A DNA stretch of 64,000 nt from assembly GCF_000510725.1 (NCBI RefSeq), contig NZ_AZNZ01000002.1:372001-436000 (forward strand), given 5' to 3'. The translations under genes were made by a program, and so were the position numbers. Below, in pieces: positions 34,018-42,437 of the stretch. Within the stretch, counting starts at the first letter, position 1. Every line of letters begins with the position of its first letter. Source of the DNA: Pseudoxanthomonas sp. J31. Its GTDB lineage: Bacteria > Pseudomonadota > Gammaproteobacteria > Xanthomonadales > Xanthomonadaceae. A model generated the notes under the pieces. That model did not search any database. It was given only the letters and a program-made list of their open reading frames with translations, and was not told the DNA's origin.

Positions 34018-37000
34018 ATGAAATTCACCGACATCTTCATCAACAAGCCGGTCCTGGCCCTGGTCGTCAGCCTGTTCATCCTGCTGCTGGGCCTGCGCTC
34101 GTTCTCCGAGCTCAACGTGCGCCAGTACCCGGAGCTGCAGAACGCGGTGGTCACCGTCAGCACCGCCTACTACGGCGCCGACGCGGACCTGATGCAGGGC
34201 TTCATCACCACCCCGCTGGAACGCGAGGTGGCCTCGGCCGAGGGCATCGACTACCTGACCTCGACCAGCGCCGCCGGCATCTCCACCATCCAGGCCTACA
34301 TCCGCCTGGACCACGACGCCAACGAGGCGCTCACCCAGATCGCGGCCAAGGTCAACAAGCTGCGCAGCCAGCTGCCGGCCGAGTCCGAGGATCCGGTGAT
34401 CGACCTGCAACAGGGCCAGCAGATCGCGGCGTTGTACGTCTCCTTCGCCAGCGACCGGCTCGACAACAACCAGATCACCGACTACCTGGTGCGGGCGGTG
34501 GAGCCGCGCATCGCCACCATCCCCGGCGTGCAGCGCGCCGAGATCCTCGGCGCGGGCACCTTCGCCATGCGCGTGTGGCTCAAGCCCGACCGCATGACCG
34601 CGCTGCGGGTCACCGCCAGCGACGTGCACCAGGCGCTGCAGGCCAATAACGTGCTCTCGGCGCTGGGCTCGACCAAGGGCCAGATGGTCGCCGTGGACCT
34701 GACCGCGCGCACCGACCTGCGCAGCCCGGAGGAGTTCCGCCGGCTGATCGTGCGGGAGGAGAACGGCGCGATCGTGCGCCTGGGCGACGTGGCCGACGTG
34801 GAACTGGGCTCGGAGAGCTACGGCACCTCGGTGCAGATCAACGGCGACGCCGCCACCTTCATGGGCATCTTCGTCTCCCCGGACGCCAACTCCCTGGACG
34901 TGATCGAGGAGGTGCGCCGGGTGTGGGACGAGGAGATCGTGCCGCAGCTGCCGGAGGGCATCGAGGCGTCCATCCCGTACGACAGCACCGAGGCGATCGA
35001 GGACGCGATCAACGAGGTGGTGCGCACGATCATCGAGGCGGTGGTCATCGTGATCGTGGTGATCTTCCTGTTCCTCGGTTCGCTGCGCAGCGTGCTGGTG
35101 CCGGCGGTGACCGTGCCGCTGTCGCTGGTCGGCGTGATGTTCCTGATGCTGCTGCTCGGCTACACCATCAACCTGCTGACCCTGCTGGCGATGGTGCTGG
35201 CGATCGGCATCGTGGTGGACGACGCGATCATCGTGCTGGAGAACATCCACCGCCACATCGAGGAGGGCATGAGCCCGCACGACGCGGCGATCAAGGGCGC
35301 GCGCGAGCTGGCCTGGCCGGTGGTGGCGATGACCACCACCCTGGTGGCGGTGTACCTGCCGATCGGCTTCCAGGGTGGCCTGACCGGCGTGCTGTTCACC
35401 GAGTTCGCCTTCACCCTGGCCGGCTCGGTCCTGCTTTCGGGCGTGATCGCCCTGACCCTGTCGCCGATGATGTGCGCGCGCATCCTCAAGCCGCACGCGA
35501 ACGGCGCCGGCAAGGGCCGCCTGGAGGGCTGGCTGGACGCGCGCTTCGAGAAGCTGCGCAGCGGCTACCAGCGGCGCCTGCACGGCGCGCTGGAGACGCG
35601 CAGCGTGATCGCGGTGTTCGGCCTGCTGGTGCTGGTGTCCTGCGGGCTGCTGTACTGGACCGCGCCCAAGGAGCCGGCGCCGCTGGAGGACGAGGGCTTC
35701 ATCTTCGCCATCGGCAGCGCCGACGCCTACACCACCCTGGACTACGTCGAGCGCTACACCGCGCAGATCAACGCGATGGCCGCGGAGATCCCCGAGGTCA
35801 ACGACTTCTTCCTGTTCAACGGCGGCTTCGGCGGGGGCGGCGGCGCCAGCAACAGCGCCATGGCCGGCTTCGTGCTCAAGCCATGGAGCGAGCGCGAGCG
35901 CTCGACCAACCAGGTGCTGCAGCAGGAGCTGCAGCCGAAGCTGGCCCAGGTCACCGGCCTGAACACCTTCGCCCTGGTCCCGCCCTCGCTGCCCACCGCC
36001 GGCGGCGACGGCGGCGGCGAGTTCCTGGTGCTGGGCATCGGCTCGCTGCAGCAGCTCAACGAGCTGTCGGACGCGATCCTGCAGAAGGCGATGGAAAGCC
36101 GCCGCTTCATCTTCCTGGACAAGGACCTGAAGATCGACAAGCCACGGGTCGAGGTGCAGATCGACCGCGAGAAGGCGGCCTCGCTGGGCATCGACATGCG
36201 CACCCTGGCCGCGGACATGGCCGCCATGCTGTCCGGTGGCTACACCAACCGCTTCGCCATGGAGAACCGCTCGTACCGCGTCATCCCGCAGGTGCGCCGC
36301 AGCGACCGCCTCAACGCCGACCAGCTGCGCAACTACTACACCCGCACCCGCGACGGCGAGCTGGTGCCGCTGTCGACCCTGGTCACGCTGAAGGAGACCG
36401 CGCAGCCGCAGACGCTCAAGCGCTTCCAGCAGCTCAACGCGGTGGCGATCACCTTCGCCCCGCGCCCGGGCGTGTCCAAGGGCGAGGCGCTGCGGGTGCT
36501 GGAGGAGGCGGCGGCCGAGGTGCTGCCGCAGGGCTACAGCGTCGACTACGCCGGCGAGTCGCGCCAGTACAAGCAGGAGGGCGCGACCATGCTGGTCACC
36601 CTCGGCTTCGCCCTGGTGGCGATCTTCCTGGTGCTGGCCGCGCAGTTCGAGAGCTTCCGCGACGCGCTGATCATGCTGGTGACCGTGCCGATGGCGATCT
36701 CCGGCGCGCTGCTGGTGCTCAACTTCCTGGCCCTGGTGGCCGGCGCGCTGCAGATCGCCGGGATCGAGGCATTCCCGGGCATGAGCATCAACATCTACAC
36801 CCAGGTTGGCCTGGTCACCCTGGTCGGCGTGATCTCCAAGCACGGCATCCTGATCGTGGAGTTCGCCAACAAGCTGCAGCTGCAAGGCCTGTCCAGGCGC
36901 GAGGCGATCGAGCAGGCCGCCGGCATCCGCCTGCGCCCGGTGCTGATGACCACCGCGGCGCTGGTGTTCGCGATGATCCCGCTGCTGCTCGCCAAGGGTC

Positions 37001-37182
37001 CCGGCGCCGCCGCGCGTTTCTCGCTGGGCATGGTGATCGCCTCGGGCATGACCATCGGCACCGCGTTCACCCTGTTCGTGCTGCCGGCGTTCTACCTGTA
37101 CCTGGCGCGCGACCACAGCCATGACCGCGTGGCCGCGCGCGAGGCCGGCGCCACCGGCGAGCCGGAGCCGCAGGCCGGCTGA
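34018..37182 (+). CDS. RND family efflux pump, inner-membrane permease (HAE1 type)
   Basis: This is a proton-driven drug/solute pump of the AcrB/MexF class, 1054 residues. It has twelve helices in two repeats, each with a large periplasmic domain. It opens FTDIFINKPVLALVVSLFILLLGLRSF. The proton-relay acidic pair is visible in LAIGIVVDDAIIVLENIHRH, and the second half has VSKHGILIVEFANKLQ. A glycine-rich loop GGFGGGGGASNSAM sits in the second periplasmic domain. The substrate cannot be read. It is cotranscribed with the adaptor and probably ends at the stem-loop 37191-37220. Confidence 0.96.
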   Translation: MKFTDIFINKPVLALVVSLFILLLGLRSFSELNVRQYPELQNAVVTVSTAYYGADADLMQGFITTPLEREVASAEGIDYLTSTSAAGISTIQAYIRLDHDANEALTQIAAKVNKLRSQLPAESEDPVIDLQQGQQIAALYVSFASDRLDNNQITDYLVRAVEPRIATIPGVQRAEILGAGTFAMRVWLKPDRMTALRVTASDVHQALQANNVLSALGSTKGQMVAVDLTARTDLRSPEEFRRLIVREENGAIVRLGDVADVELGSESYGTSVQINGDAATFMGIFVSPDANSLDVIEEVRRVWDEEIVPQLPEGIEASIPYDSTEAIEDAINEVVRTIIEAVVIVIVVIFLFLGSLRSVLVPAVTVPLSLVGVMFLMLLLGYTINLLTLLAMVLAIGIVVDDAIIVLENIHRHIEEGMSPHDAAIKGARELAWPVVAMTTTLVAVYLPIGFQGGLTGVLFTEFAFTLAGSVLLSGVIALTLSPMMCARILKPHANGAGKGRLEGWLDARFEKLRSGYQRRLHGALETRSVIAVFGLLVLVSCGLLYWTAPKEPAPLEDEGFIFAIGSADAYTTLDYVERYTAQINAMAAEIPEVNDFFLFNGGFGGGGGASNSAMAGFVLKPWSERERSTNQVLQQELQPKLAQVTGLNTFALVPPSLPTAGGDGGGEFLVLGIGSLQQLNELSDAILQKAMESRRFIFLDKDLKIDKPRVEVQIDREKAASLGIDMRTLAADMAAMLSGGYTNRFAMENRSYRVIPQVRRSDRLNADQLRNYYTRTRDGELVPLSTLVTLKETAQPQTLKRFQQLNAVAITFAPRPGVSKGEALRVLEEAAAEVLPQGYSVDYAGESRQYKQEGATMLVTLGFALVAIFLVLAAQFESFRDALIMLVTVPMAISGALLVLNFLALVAGALQIAGIEAFPGMSINIYTQVGLVTLVGVISKHGILIVEFANKLQLQGLSRREAIEQAAGIRLRPVLMTTAALVFAMIPLLLAKGPGAAARFSLGMVIASGMTIGTAFTLFVLPAFYLYLARDHSHDRVAAREAGATGEPEPQAG

Positions 37183-37190
37183 GCCGGCAG

Positions 37191-37220
37191 GGCCGCGGCG
37201 CCCCCGCTGGCGTCGCGGCC
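37191..37220. terminator. Stem-loop between convergent RND pump and aldo/keto reductase genes
   Basis: GGCCGCGGCG pairs with CGTCGCGGCC (10 bp, one G-U) around a 10-base loop, eight bases after the RND stop and ten before the stop of the converging gene. There is no T-run on either side. Confidence 0.45.
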
Positions 37221-37230
37221 TCCCGGCGGC

Positions 37231-38325
37231 TCAGGCCGCCGGCACCGGGGCCTCGCGTTCGACCAGGCCCTCGTCCTTCAGTTCCGCCCACAGCGCCGAC
37301 GGCACGTCCACCGCCATCGAAGCCACGTTCGCCCGCACCTGCTCCGGCGTGCGCGCGCCCGGGATCACCGCCGCCACCACGTCCGGCGCCGCGGCGAACT
37401 GCAGGGCCACGGTGCGCAGGTCCACCCCGTGGCGATCGCAGGCCGCCTGCACCCGCGCGCGCTTGCCGGGTGCCCAGTCCGGCACCTCGCCTTCGTAGAG
37501 ATAGCGGTCGCGCCCGGCCAGGTAGCCGGCCAGCAGGGGTACACCCACCACCACCGAAGCGCCGCGCGCGGCGATCCTCGGGAAGGTCTCGTGCAGCGCC
37601 CGGGCGTGGTCCAGCAGCGAGTACTGGCAGGCCAGCAGGAAGATGTCCGGATCGGCTTCCTCCAGCGCAGCCAGCGCCGGCTCGGGGCGGTTGACCCCGA
37701 AACCCCAGGCCTTGATCAGGCCTTCCGCCCGCATCCGGGTCAGTTCGGGCATGGCACCCTTGGCCGCCTCGGTGAAGCGCCGCTCCCAGGGCATGCCCAG
37801 GTCCTGCTCGTTGTCCGGCGACAGGTCGTGGATGAACACCACGTCCAGCTGCGATACGCCCATCCGGTTGAGGCTGTCCTCCACCGAGCGCCTTGTCGCG
37901 GCGGCCGAATAGTCGTAGCGGTAGCGGAACGGCGCCGGCTCCACCCACATGGTCTCCTGCAGCGGGCCGCTGGTGCCGGTCAGCAGCCGGCCCACCTTGG
38001 AGGACAGCACGTATTCCTCCGCCGGATGCCGGTGCAGGACATGGCCGAAGCGCCGTTCCGACAGGCCCAGGCCATACCAGGGCGAGGTATCGAAGTAGCG
38101 CACGCCGGCCTCCCAGGCCGCGGCCAGGGTCGCCTCGCACTGCGCGTCGCTGGCCGCGGCGAAGCCATTGCCGAACGCCACCCCGCCCAGGCCCAGCTTG
38201 GCCGGCGGGCGATAACGCTGCGAGGGCGGGTTGCGCGGCAGGGAACGGGTGGAAACATGGCCGCGGGTGGGCAGGACGCTGCCGGGCTCCGGCAGCGGGG
38301 GCGCGGTCCGGGTCGGATCGGTCAT
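37231..38325 (-). CDS. Aldo/keto reductase (fucose/threo-aldose dehydrogenase-like)
   Basis: This is an NAD(P)-dependent oxidoreductase of 364 residues. It opens LGLGGVAFGNGFAAASDAQCEATLAAAWEAGVRYFDTSPWYGLGLSERRFGHVL in pattern, containing the catalytic Asp and Tyr of the AKR fold. The Lys (LSSKVGRLL), His (VVFIHDL) and the cofactor end VIPGARTPEQVRAN are present. The closest subgroup is sugar (L-fucose/D-threo-aldose) 1-dehydrogenases, but the substrate is not certain. ATG 38325 has GGAG nine bases upstream. An in-frame start 24 codons earlier adds only low-complexity sequence. Confidence 0.9.
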   Translation of the reverse strand: MTDPTRTAPPLPEPGSVLPTRGHVSTRSLPRNPPSQRYRPPAKLGLGGVAFGNGFAAASDAQCEATLAAAWEAGVRYFDTSPWYGLGLSERRFGHVLHRHPAEEYVLSSKVGRLLTGTSGPLQETMWVEPAPFRYRYDYSAAATRRSVEDSLNRMGVSQLDVVFIHDLSPDNEQDLGMPWERRFTEAAKGAMPELTRMRAEGLIKAWGFGVNRPEPALAALEEADPDIFLLACQYSLLDHARALHETFPRIAARGASVVVGVPLLAGYLAGRDRYLYEGEVPDWAPGKRARVQAACDRHGVDLRTVALQFAAAPDVVAAVIPGARTPEQVRANVASMAVDVPSALWAELKDEGLVEREAPVPAA

Positions 38326-38453
38326 GGCCGCGTGCTCCGCAGGATGGCGCTCCAGACTGCGGCCGGCGCGGTCCACGCCACGTGCAGGCGCGGCCATGAT
38401 CCGGCGGTCACTTGCCTCCGGCTAGCGTGTGCAGTCCCCGATGGAGGACGGCC

Positions 38454-38741
38454 ATGAACAGCATAGCCATCGCACCGCGCGTGCATTCCGACCCGCAGGC
38501 GATCGAACGCCTCAAGGCCCTGCAGCTGGAGCTGGACGGCGAGCTGGAGGTGGAGGTGCACATGCGCGACGGCAGCATCCTGCGCGGCACCCTGCCCGAG
38601 CGCCCGGCGATCCAGCAGTTCCTCGATCCGGACGGCAACGAGGGCACCAACGGCCTGTTCCGGGTCGACGACGGCGACGGCGGCATGCACCTGTACTGGC
38701 TGGACGAGGTGGAACGCGTGGTGCGGGTCGGCTCCTCCTGA
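38454..38741 (+). CDS. DUF3247 family protein
   Basis: This small soluble protein of 95 residues has an all-beta look: ELEVEVHMRDGSILRGTLPERPAIQQFLDPDGNEGTNGLFRVDD, then LYWLDEVERVVRV. This fits DUF3247, which is largely limited to the Xanthomonadaceae and resembles an Sm-like barrel in outline. Function is unknown. An SD (GGAGGA) precedes ATG 38454. It is divergent from the aldo/keto reductase, and an SRPBCC gene follows beyond a strong hairpin. Confidence 0.85.
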   Translation: MNSIAIAPRVHSDPQAIERLKALQLELDGELEVEVHMRDGSILRGTLPERPAIQQFLDPDGNEGTNGLFRVDDGDGGMHLYWLDEVERVVRVGSS

Positions 38742-38895
38742 ACCCGATCCGCGACCGCGGTCGCCATTGCACGCTTTGCATCGCGGCCACCGCGGCGATT
38801 CACGCGCGGGCCCCCCGCGACCGGACAGCGTGGCCGCGCGCCCCACCCCAACGACGGATCAATGCAAAGCCATCGCCACGCCTGTCGACCACGTT

Positions 38896-38931
38896 GCCTG
38901 CCCCCGGCTTGCACCATCACCGGGGGCAGGC
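38896..38931 (+). promoter_or_regulatory. Perfect 12-bp hairpin abutting the start codon of the SRPBCC gene
   Basis: GCCTGCCCCCGG and CCGGGGGCAGGC pair without mismatch around a 12-base loop. The right arm holds the only SD-like purine run, one base before the GTG at 38933. It could terminate the DUF3247 message or mask translation of the next gene. A separate 9-bp inverted pair (GCTTTGCAT near 38771, ATGCAAAGC near 38868) lies upstream. Confidence 0.6.
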
Positions 38932-38932
38932 C

Positions 38933-39436
38933 GTGAACGGACCCGCGCCCCACGCGGGCAAGCCCCGCCTCCGCATCCGCCGCAGCCTGACCTTCCAGGC
39001 CGGCGCCACGCGCATCCTCGATGCCTGGTGCGATCCGGCCGTGCAGGCACGGATCCTCGACGGCGCGGCCGAGCCCGTGGCCGGCGGGGATGCCGGATTG
39101 TGGCGGGTCAGGACGCCGCTGGGACCGTCGCCGCGGGTGCACCTGCGCCTGGATGCGCGCGACGCGGCGCGTGCCTGCCACCACGCCGAAGGCGAAGGCG
39201 GATTCCTGCTGTCCAGCGAACTCACCGCCCTGCCCGCCCGCGGTCGCCCGGGCACCGAAGTGGCACTGGAAGTCGCGTTCCACGCCGAAGGCTTCCCCAC
39301 CGGACTGCTGGGCCGCCAGGCCGACCCGGCACCCCTGCTGCTGGCCGGCCAGGCCCTGCGCCGGCTGCGCGAATGGGTGGAAACCGGCCGCATCTCCCCG
39401 GCCTTGCCGGGTCCGCGCGCCGCCGATGATGCCTGA
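38933..39436 (+). CDS. SRPBCC (START/Bet v1-like) domain protein
   Basis: This 167-residue protein has the polyketide cyclase/SRPBCC layout: RIRRSLTFQAGATRILDAWCDPAVQARIL, a middle WRVRTPLGPSPRVHLRLDARD, GTEVALEVAFHAEGFPTGLLG and the closing helix ALRRLREWVETGRI. The last element is typical of the stress-related SRPBCC proteins of proteobacteria. The fold binds hydrophobic ligands; the actual ligand is unknown. The start is a GTG directly after a hairpin. No better in-frame start exists downstream before the domain begins. Confidence 0.72.
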   Translation: MNGPAPHAGKPRLRIRRSLTFQAGATRILDAWCDPAVQARILDGAAEPVAGGDAGLWRVRTPLGPSPRVHLRLDARDAARACHHAEGEGGFLLSSELTALPARGRPGTEVALEVAFHAEGFPTGLLGRQADPAPLLLAGQALRRLREWVETGRISPALPGPRAADDA

Positions 39437-39562
39437 GGGCGGGAGCCTCACCCCGGTTTGACCCTCCGCGCGCGAAGCTGGGCCGCCTCCGGCCATTCCC
39501 GTGCAGACGATGACGCGCCCATCTTGCAGCCAGTCCAGCCACCGACGCCGCCGGAGCCGGCC

Positions 39563-39844
39563 ATGAACCCGGACCTGATCGGCTGGGCCGCATCGGCGGT
39601 GCTGCTGGCCACCCTCGCGCGGCAGATCCTCAAGCAGGCCCGTAGCGGCGGCGAAGGCGTGTCGACCTGGCTGTTCGTCGGCCAGGCCACCGCCTCGGCC
39701 CTGTTCATCGTCTACTCGGTGCTGCTGGACAACACCGTGTTCATCGTCACCAACAGTTGCCTGCTGGCCACCGCCATCGTCGGCCAGGTCATGGCCTGGC
39801 GCACGAAGCGGCGCGGCGGCGATGCCAACGCCGCCGCCGGCTAG
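39563..39844 (+). CDS. SemiSWEET/PQ-loop-like small membrane protein
   Basis: This 93-residue protein has three predicted helices: LIGWAASAVLLATLARQIL, VSTWLFVGQATASALFIVYSVLL and TVFIVTNSCLLATAIVGQVMAW. This is a three-helix bundle with the Gln of a PQ-like turn and the Asn in VTN, as in bacterial SemiSWEET sugar facilitators that work as dimers. The substrate is inferred only from the family. GGAG six bases upstream supports ATG 39563. Its stop overlaps the converging MFS stop in the shared bases CTAG. Confidence 0.78.
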   Translation: MNPDLIGWAASAVLLATLARQILKQARSGGEGVSTWLFVGQATASALFIVYSVLLDNTVFIVTNSCLLATAIVGQVMAWRTKRRGGDANAAAG

Positions 39845-40968
39845 GCGCGCAACCAGCGCGTGGCCACCGCCACTCCCAGCACCGCCGCACCCAGGCACCA
39901 GAACGCGAACTGCAGCGAGGTGCCGTGGGCGACGAAGCCGACCAGCGCCGGCCCGGCCAGCACGCCGGCATAGCCGAGGGTACTGATCGCCGGCACCGCC
40001 AGGCTTTCCGGCATCGCGGCCTGGCGCCCGGCGGCGGAGAACATCACCGGCACGATGTTGGCGCAGCCGATCCCCACCAGCACGAACCCGCCCAGCGCCG
40101 CCCACGCCCCCGGCGCCAGCACGATCAGCGCGAAACCCGCGAACGCCACCAGTGCGCCGGCCACCACCGCGCGCAGCGGACCGATCGCCTGGACCACGCG
40201 GTCGCCGCTCAGGCGCGCCACGGTCATCGCCAGCGAGAAGGCCACGTAGCCCACGCCCGCGCGCGCCGGATCCATGTCCTTGGCCTGGTCGAGGAACACC
40301 GCACCCCAGTCGAGCATCGCGCCCTCGGCCAGGAACATCACGAAGCACACCGCGCCGATCAGCAGCACGCTGCCGCGCGGCCAGGCGAAGGCCGGCACGT
40401 CCGAATCCACCTCTTCAGCGCGCCAGTGGCGGCAGGCGGCGGCCACCAGCGCCAGCACCACCGCCACCGCCGCCACGCACGCCGACAGCGGCGCGGCGCC
40501 GGCGCTCAGCAACGCGGTCATGGCGGCCGCGCCGGCGAACCCGCCAATGCTGTAGAACGCGTGGAAACCCGACATCAGCGCGCGCCCGCTCTCGCGCTCC
40601 ACCGCCACCGCCTGCAGGTTCATGGTGCAGTCCATCGCGCCGATGGCCGCGCCGAACACGAACAGCGCCAGGCCGAGGCCGACCGCGCCCGGGGCCACCG
40701 CCAGGGCCGGCAGCGCCAGGCTGGCGGCCAGCATCGCCGCGACCATCACCCGGCGGCACCCCTGGCGCGCGGCCAGGGCGCCGGCCAGCGGCATCGCCAC
40801 CAGCGAGCCCGCGCCCAGGCACAGCAGGACGATGCCCAGCATCGCCTCGTCCAGCCCCGCGCGCGCCTTGGCGAACGGCACCAGCGGCGCCCAGGCGGCG
40901 ATGGCGAAGCCGGGCATGAAGAAGGCCGCGCGGGTGGCGTGCTGCTCGAGGCGGGGCGTGGTTGGCAC
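39841..40968 (-). CDS. MFS transporter (YbjJ-like)
   Basis: This is a twelve-helix permease of 375 residues. It opens with AAFFMPGFAIAAWAPLVPFAKARAGLDEAMLGIVLLCLGAGSLVAMPLAGALAARQGCRRVMV in pattern. It has AAIGAMDCTMNLQAVAVERESGRALMSGFHAFYSIGGFAGA and GCANIVPVMFSAAGRQ, features of the YbjJ/FucP-related subgroup. The substrate is unknown. The start is GTG 40968 with AGGAG eight bases before. It converges on the SemiSWEET-like gene with overlapping stops. Confidence 0.9.
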   Translation of the reverse strand: MPTTPRLEQHATRAAFFMPGFAIAAWAPLVPFAKARAGLDEAMLGIVLLCLGAGSLVAMPLAGALAARQGCRRVMVAAMLAASLALPALAVAPGAVGLGLALFVFGAAIGAMDCTMNLQAVAVERESGRALMSGFHAFYSIGGFAGAAAMTALLSAGAAPLSACVAAVAVVLALVAAACRHWRAEEVDSDVPAFAWPRGSVLLIGAVCFVMFLAEGAMLDWGAVFLDQAKDMDPARAGVGYVAFSLAMTVARLSGDRVVQAIGPLRAVVAGALVAFAGFALIVLAPGAWAALGGFVLVGIGCANIVPVMFSAAGRQAAMPESLAVPAISTLGYAGVLAGPALVGFVAHGTSLQFAFWCLGAAVLGVAVATRWLRA

Positions 40969-41046
40969 TCGGGGAACTCCTGGGTGGGCCGGGCGGCCAT
41001 TATCCCCGCCGCCAGTGGGGGCCACCGCTTGTCCGCGCGTGGCGGC

Positions 41047-41060
41047 ATGACCTGGATCAA
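41047..41060 (+). promoter_or_regulatory. Imperfect FNR-type box upstream of the DUF6522-like gene
   Basis: ATGAC-CTGG-ATCAA matches eight of ten FNR half-site positions, with the right half perfect. It is 50 bp before the start codon at 41111. No good -10 hexamer stands at the right distance. Confidence 0.25.
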
Positions 41061-41110
41061 GGACGCCATCCCGCCGCCCTGTGATGCTGGGAGGGCACAG
41101 GAGGCATGCG

Positions 41111-41341
41111 ATGGCCAGCGGCAACCTTCCCGCCCTCGAGATCGACGGTGCCCGCGTGGCGGCGCGGGTCGGCCTGGAAGTGCCCGAGTTCCGCCGGCTG
41201 ATGGACCAGGGCAGGATCGCCGTGCTGTGCGAGCGCGGCACCGGCGAGGACGCCGGCACCTGGCGCGCCACCTTCTACCACGGCCGCCGGCGCGCGCGGT
41301 TCCTGATCGACCGCTGCGGCCGGGTGGTGGACGTGGACTGA
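41111..41341 (+). CDS. DUF6522-like small protein
   Basis: This 76-residue protein reads ALEIDGARVAARVGLEVPEFRRLMDQGRIAVLCERGTGEDAGTWRATFYHGRRRARFLID followed by a short end; this resembles DUF6522 proteins. That family is small, soluble and uncharacterised. GAGG six bases before ATG 41111 fixes the start over an upstream in-frame ATG. An imperfect FNR-type box lies 50 bp before. The next hypothetical gene follows after 93 bp. Confidence 0.75.
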   Translation: MASGNLPALEIDGARVAARVGLEVPEFRRLMDQGRIAVLCERGTGEDAGTWRATFYHGRRRARFLIDRCGRVVDVD

Positions 41342-41434
41342 AGCGCTCGCCCGGAAGATCGTGCAGGCGCGTTGACCGCCCGGGCACGCGCCCGGGAGGA
41401 ACCTGCAGCCATCCCCACAGCAGCGAGGTGCACC

Positions 41435-41704
41435 ATGATCCGGGGCCTGTTCGTCGGCGGCGTGGTCGACAACACCGAGATCGACCTGGACCCGGGCAAG
41501 CCGCCCATGCACTACCCGCCCGACGGCGGCGGTGGCCAGTCCCGCTACCGCCTGCGCCAGGTGGGCACCGGGCAGGACGGCGAGGTCGCCTGCGCGGTCT
41601 ACGGCGCCCCCGACACGCCCTACGCGGAGGTGGCGCGGGTCAGCGGGGAACGGGGCTACGCGCGCCGCTTCGAGGTGGCGCTGCAGGAAATCGAGGGTGA
41701 ATGA
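41435..41704 (+). CDS. Hypothetical small protein
   Basis: This 89-residue soluble protein starts MIRGLFVGGVVDNTEIDLDPGKPPMHYPP and contains a Gly-rich loop GGGGQ before RYRLRQVG. I do not recognise a family. GAGG is six bases before the ATG. No signal peptide or membrane segment is seen. It lies in the same direction as the DUF6522-like gene and the HAD phosphatase. Confidence 0.65.
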   Translation: MIRGLFVGGVVDNTEIDLDPGKPPMHYPPDGGGGQSRYRLRQVGTGQDGEVACAVYGAPDTPYAEVARVSGERGYARRFEVALQEIEGE

Positions 41705-41770
41705 CGGCACGGGCACGGGCCGGGCGGGACCGGGCAGAATCGCGTCCTTCCCGCCACCCGCGCCCGCCGC

Positions 41771-42436
41771 ATGCCTTCCATCACCGCCGCAACCACCGGT
41801 ACCTGCCGCCGCTACGACCTGGCGGTGTTCGACCTCGACGGCACCCTGGCCGACTCCTTCGGTTTCTTCGTGGCCAACCACAACCGGCTGGCGCAGCGGC
41901 ACCGCTTCGCCCCGATCGCCGCGCACGAGGTCGAGCACCTGCGCGGCATGAGCCCGCGCCAGGTCATGCGCCACACCCGCCTGCCGGCATGGCGGCTGCC
42001 GCTGGTGGCGCGGGATTTCCGCCGGCTGATGCAGGCCGAGGGCCATGCCATCGCCTGCTTCGACGGCGCACGCGAGGCCCTGCACGCCCTGCATGCGCGT
42101 GGCATGCGCCTGGCCCTGGTCACCAGCAACTCGGCGCAGAACAGCCGCCGCATCCTGGGCGAGGACTGCTGGGACCTGCTGGCCCACGTCGAATGCGGCG
42201 CCTCGCTGTTCGGCAAGGCGCGGCGCCTGCGGCGGGTGCTGGCCCGCACCGGCGTGCCCGCCGCGCGTGCCATCTACATCGGCGACCAGGCCTCCGATGC
42301 CGAGGCCGCGCGCCAGGCCGGGCTGGCCTTCGGCGCGGTGGCCTGGGGCTATGCCACGGCCGAGGCGCTGCAGGCCTGCAATCCGGAGGTATGGCTGCAG
42401 CAGGTGTCCGAGCTGCAGGCGCTCGGCGGCGCCTGA
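41771..42436 (+). CDS. HAD superfamily hydrolase (phosphoglycolate phosphatase-like)
   Basis: This is a 221-residue phosphatase of the haloacid dehalogenase fold. Motif I is VFDLDGTLADS near residue 20, motif II LALVTSNSAQN, motif III lysine in LFGKARRLRRVL and motif IV YIGDQASDAEAA. A helical cap between motifs I and II marks subclass I, like Gph. The substrate is not certain. There is one base between its stop and the stop of the converging AsmA-like gene. Confidence 0.9.
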   Translation: MPSITAATTGTCRRYDLAVFDLDGTLADSFGFFVANHNRLAQRHRFAPIAAHEVEHLRGMSPRQVMRHTRLPAWRLPLVARDFRRLMQAEGHAIACFDGAREALHALHARGMRLALVTSNSAQNSRRILGEDCWDLLAHVECGASLFGKARRLRRVLARTGVPAARAIYIGDQASDAEAARQAGLAFGAVAWGYATAEALQACNPEVWLQQVSELQALGGA

Positions 42437-42437
42437 G

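Noticed and set aside
33880-37122. A minus-strand open frame of about 1080 codons rich in His, Gln, Asp and Val opposite the RND pump
   Set aside because: Metal-binding look is an artefact of reading pump codons backward; no motif or start signal.
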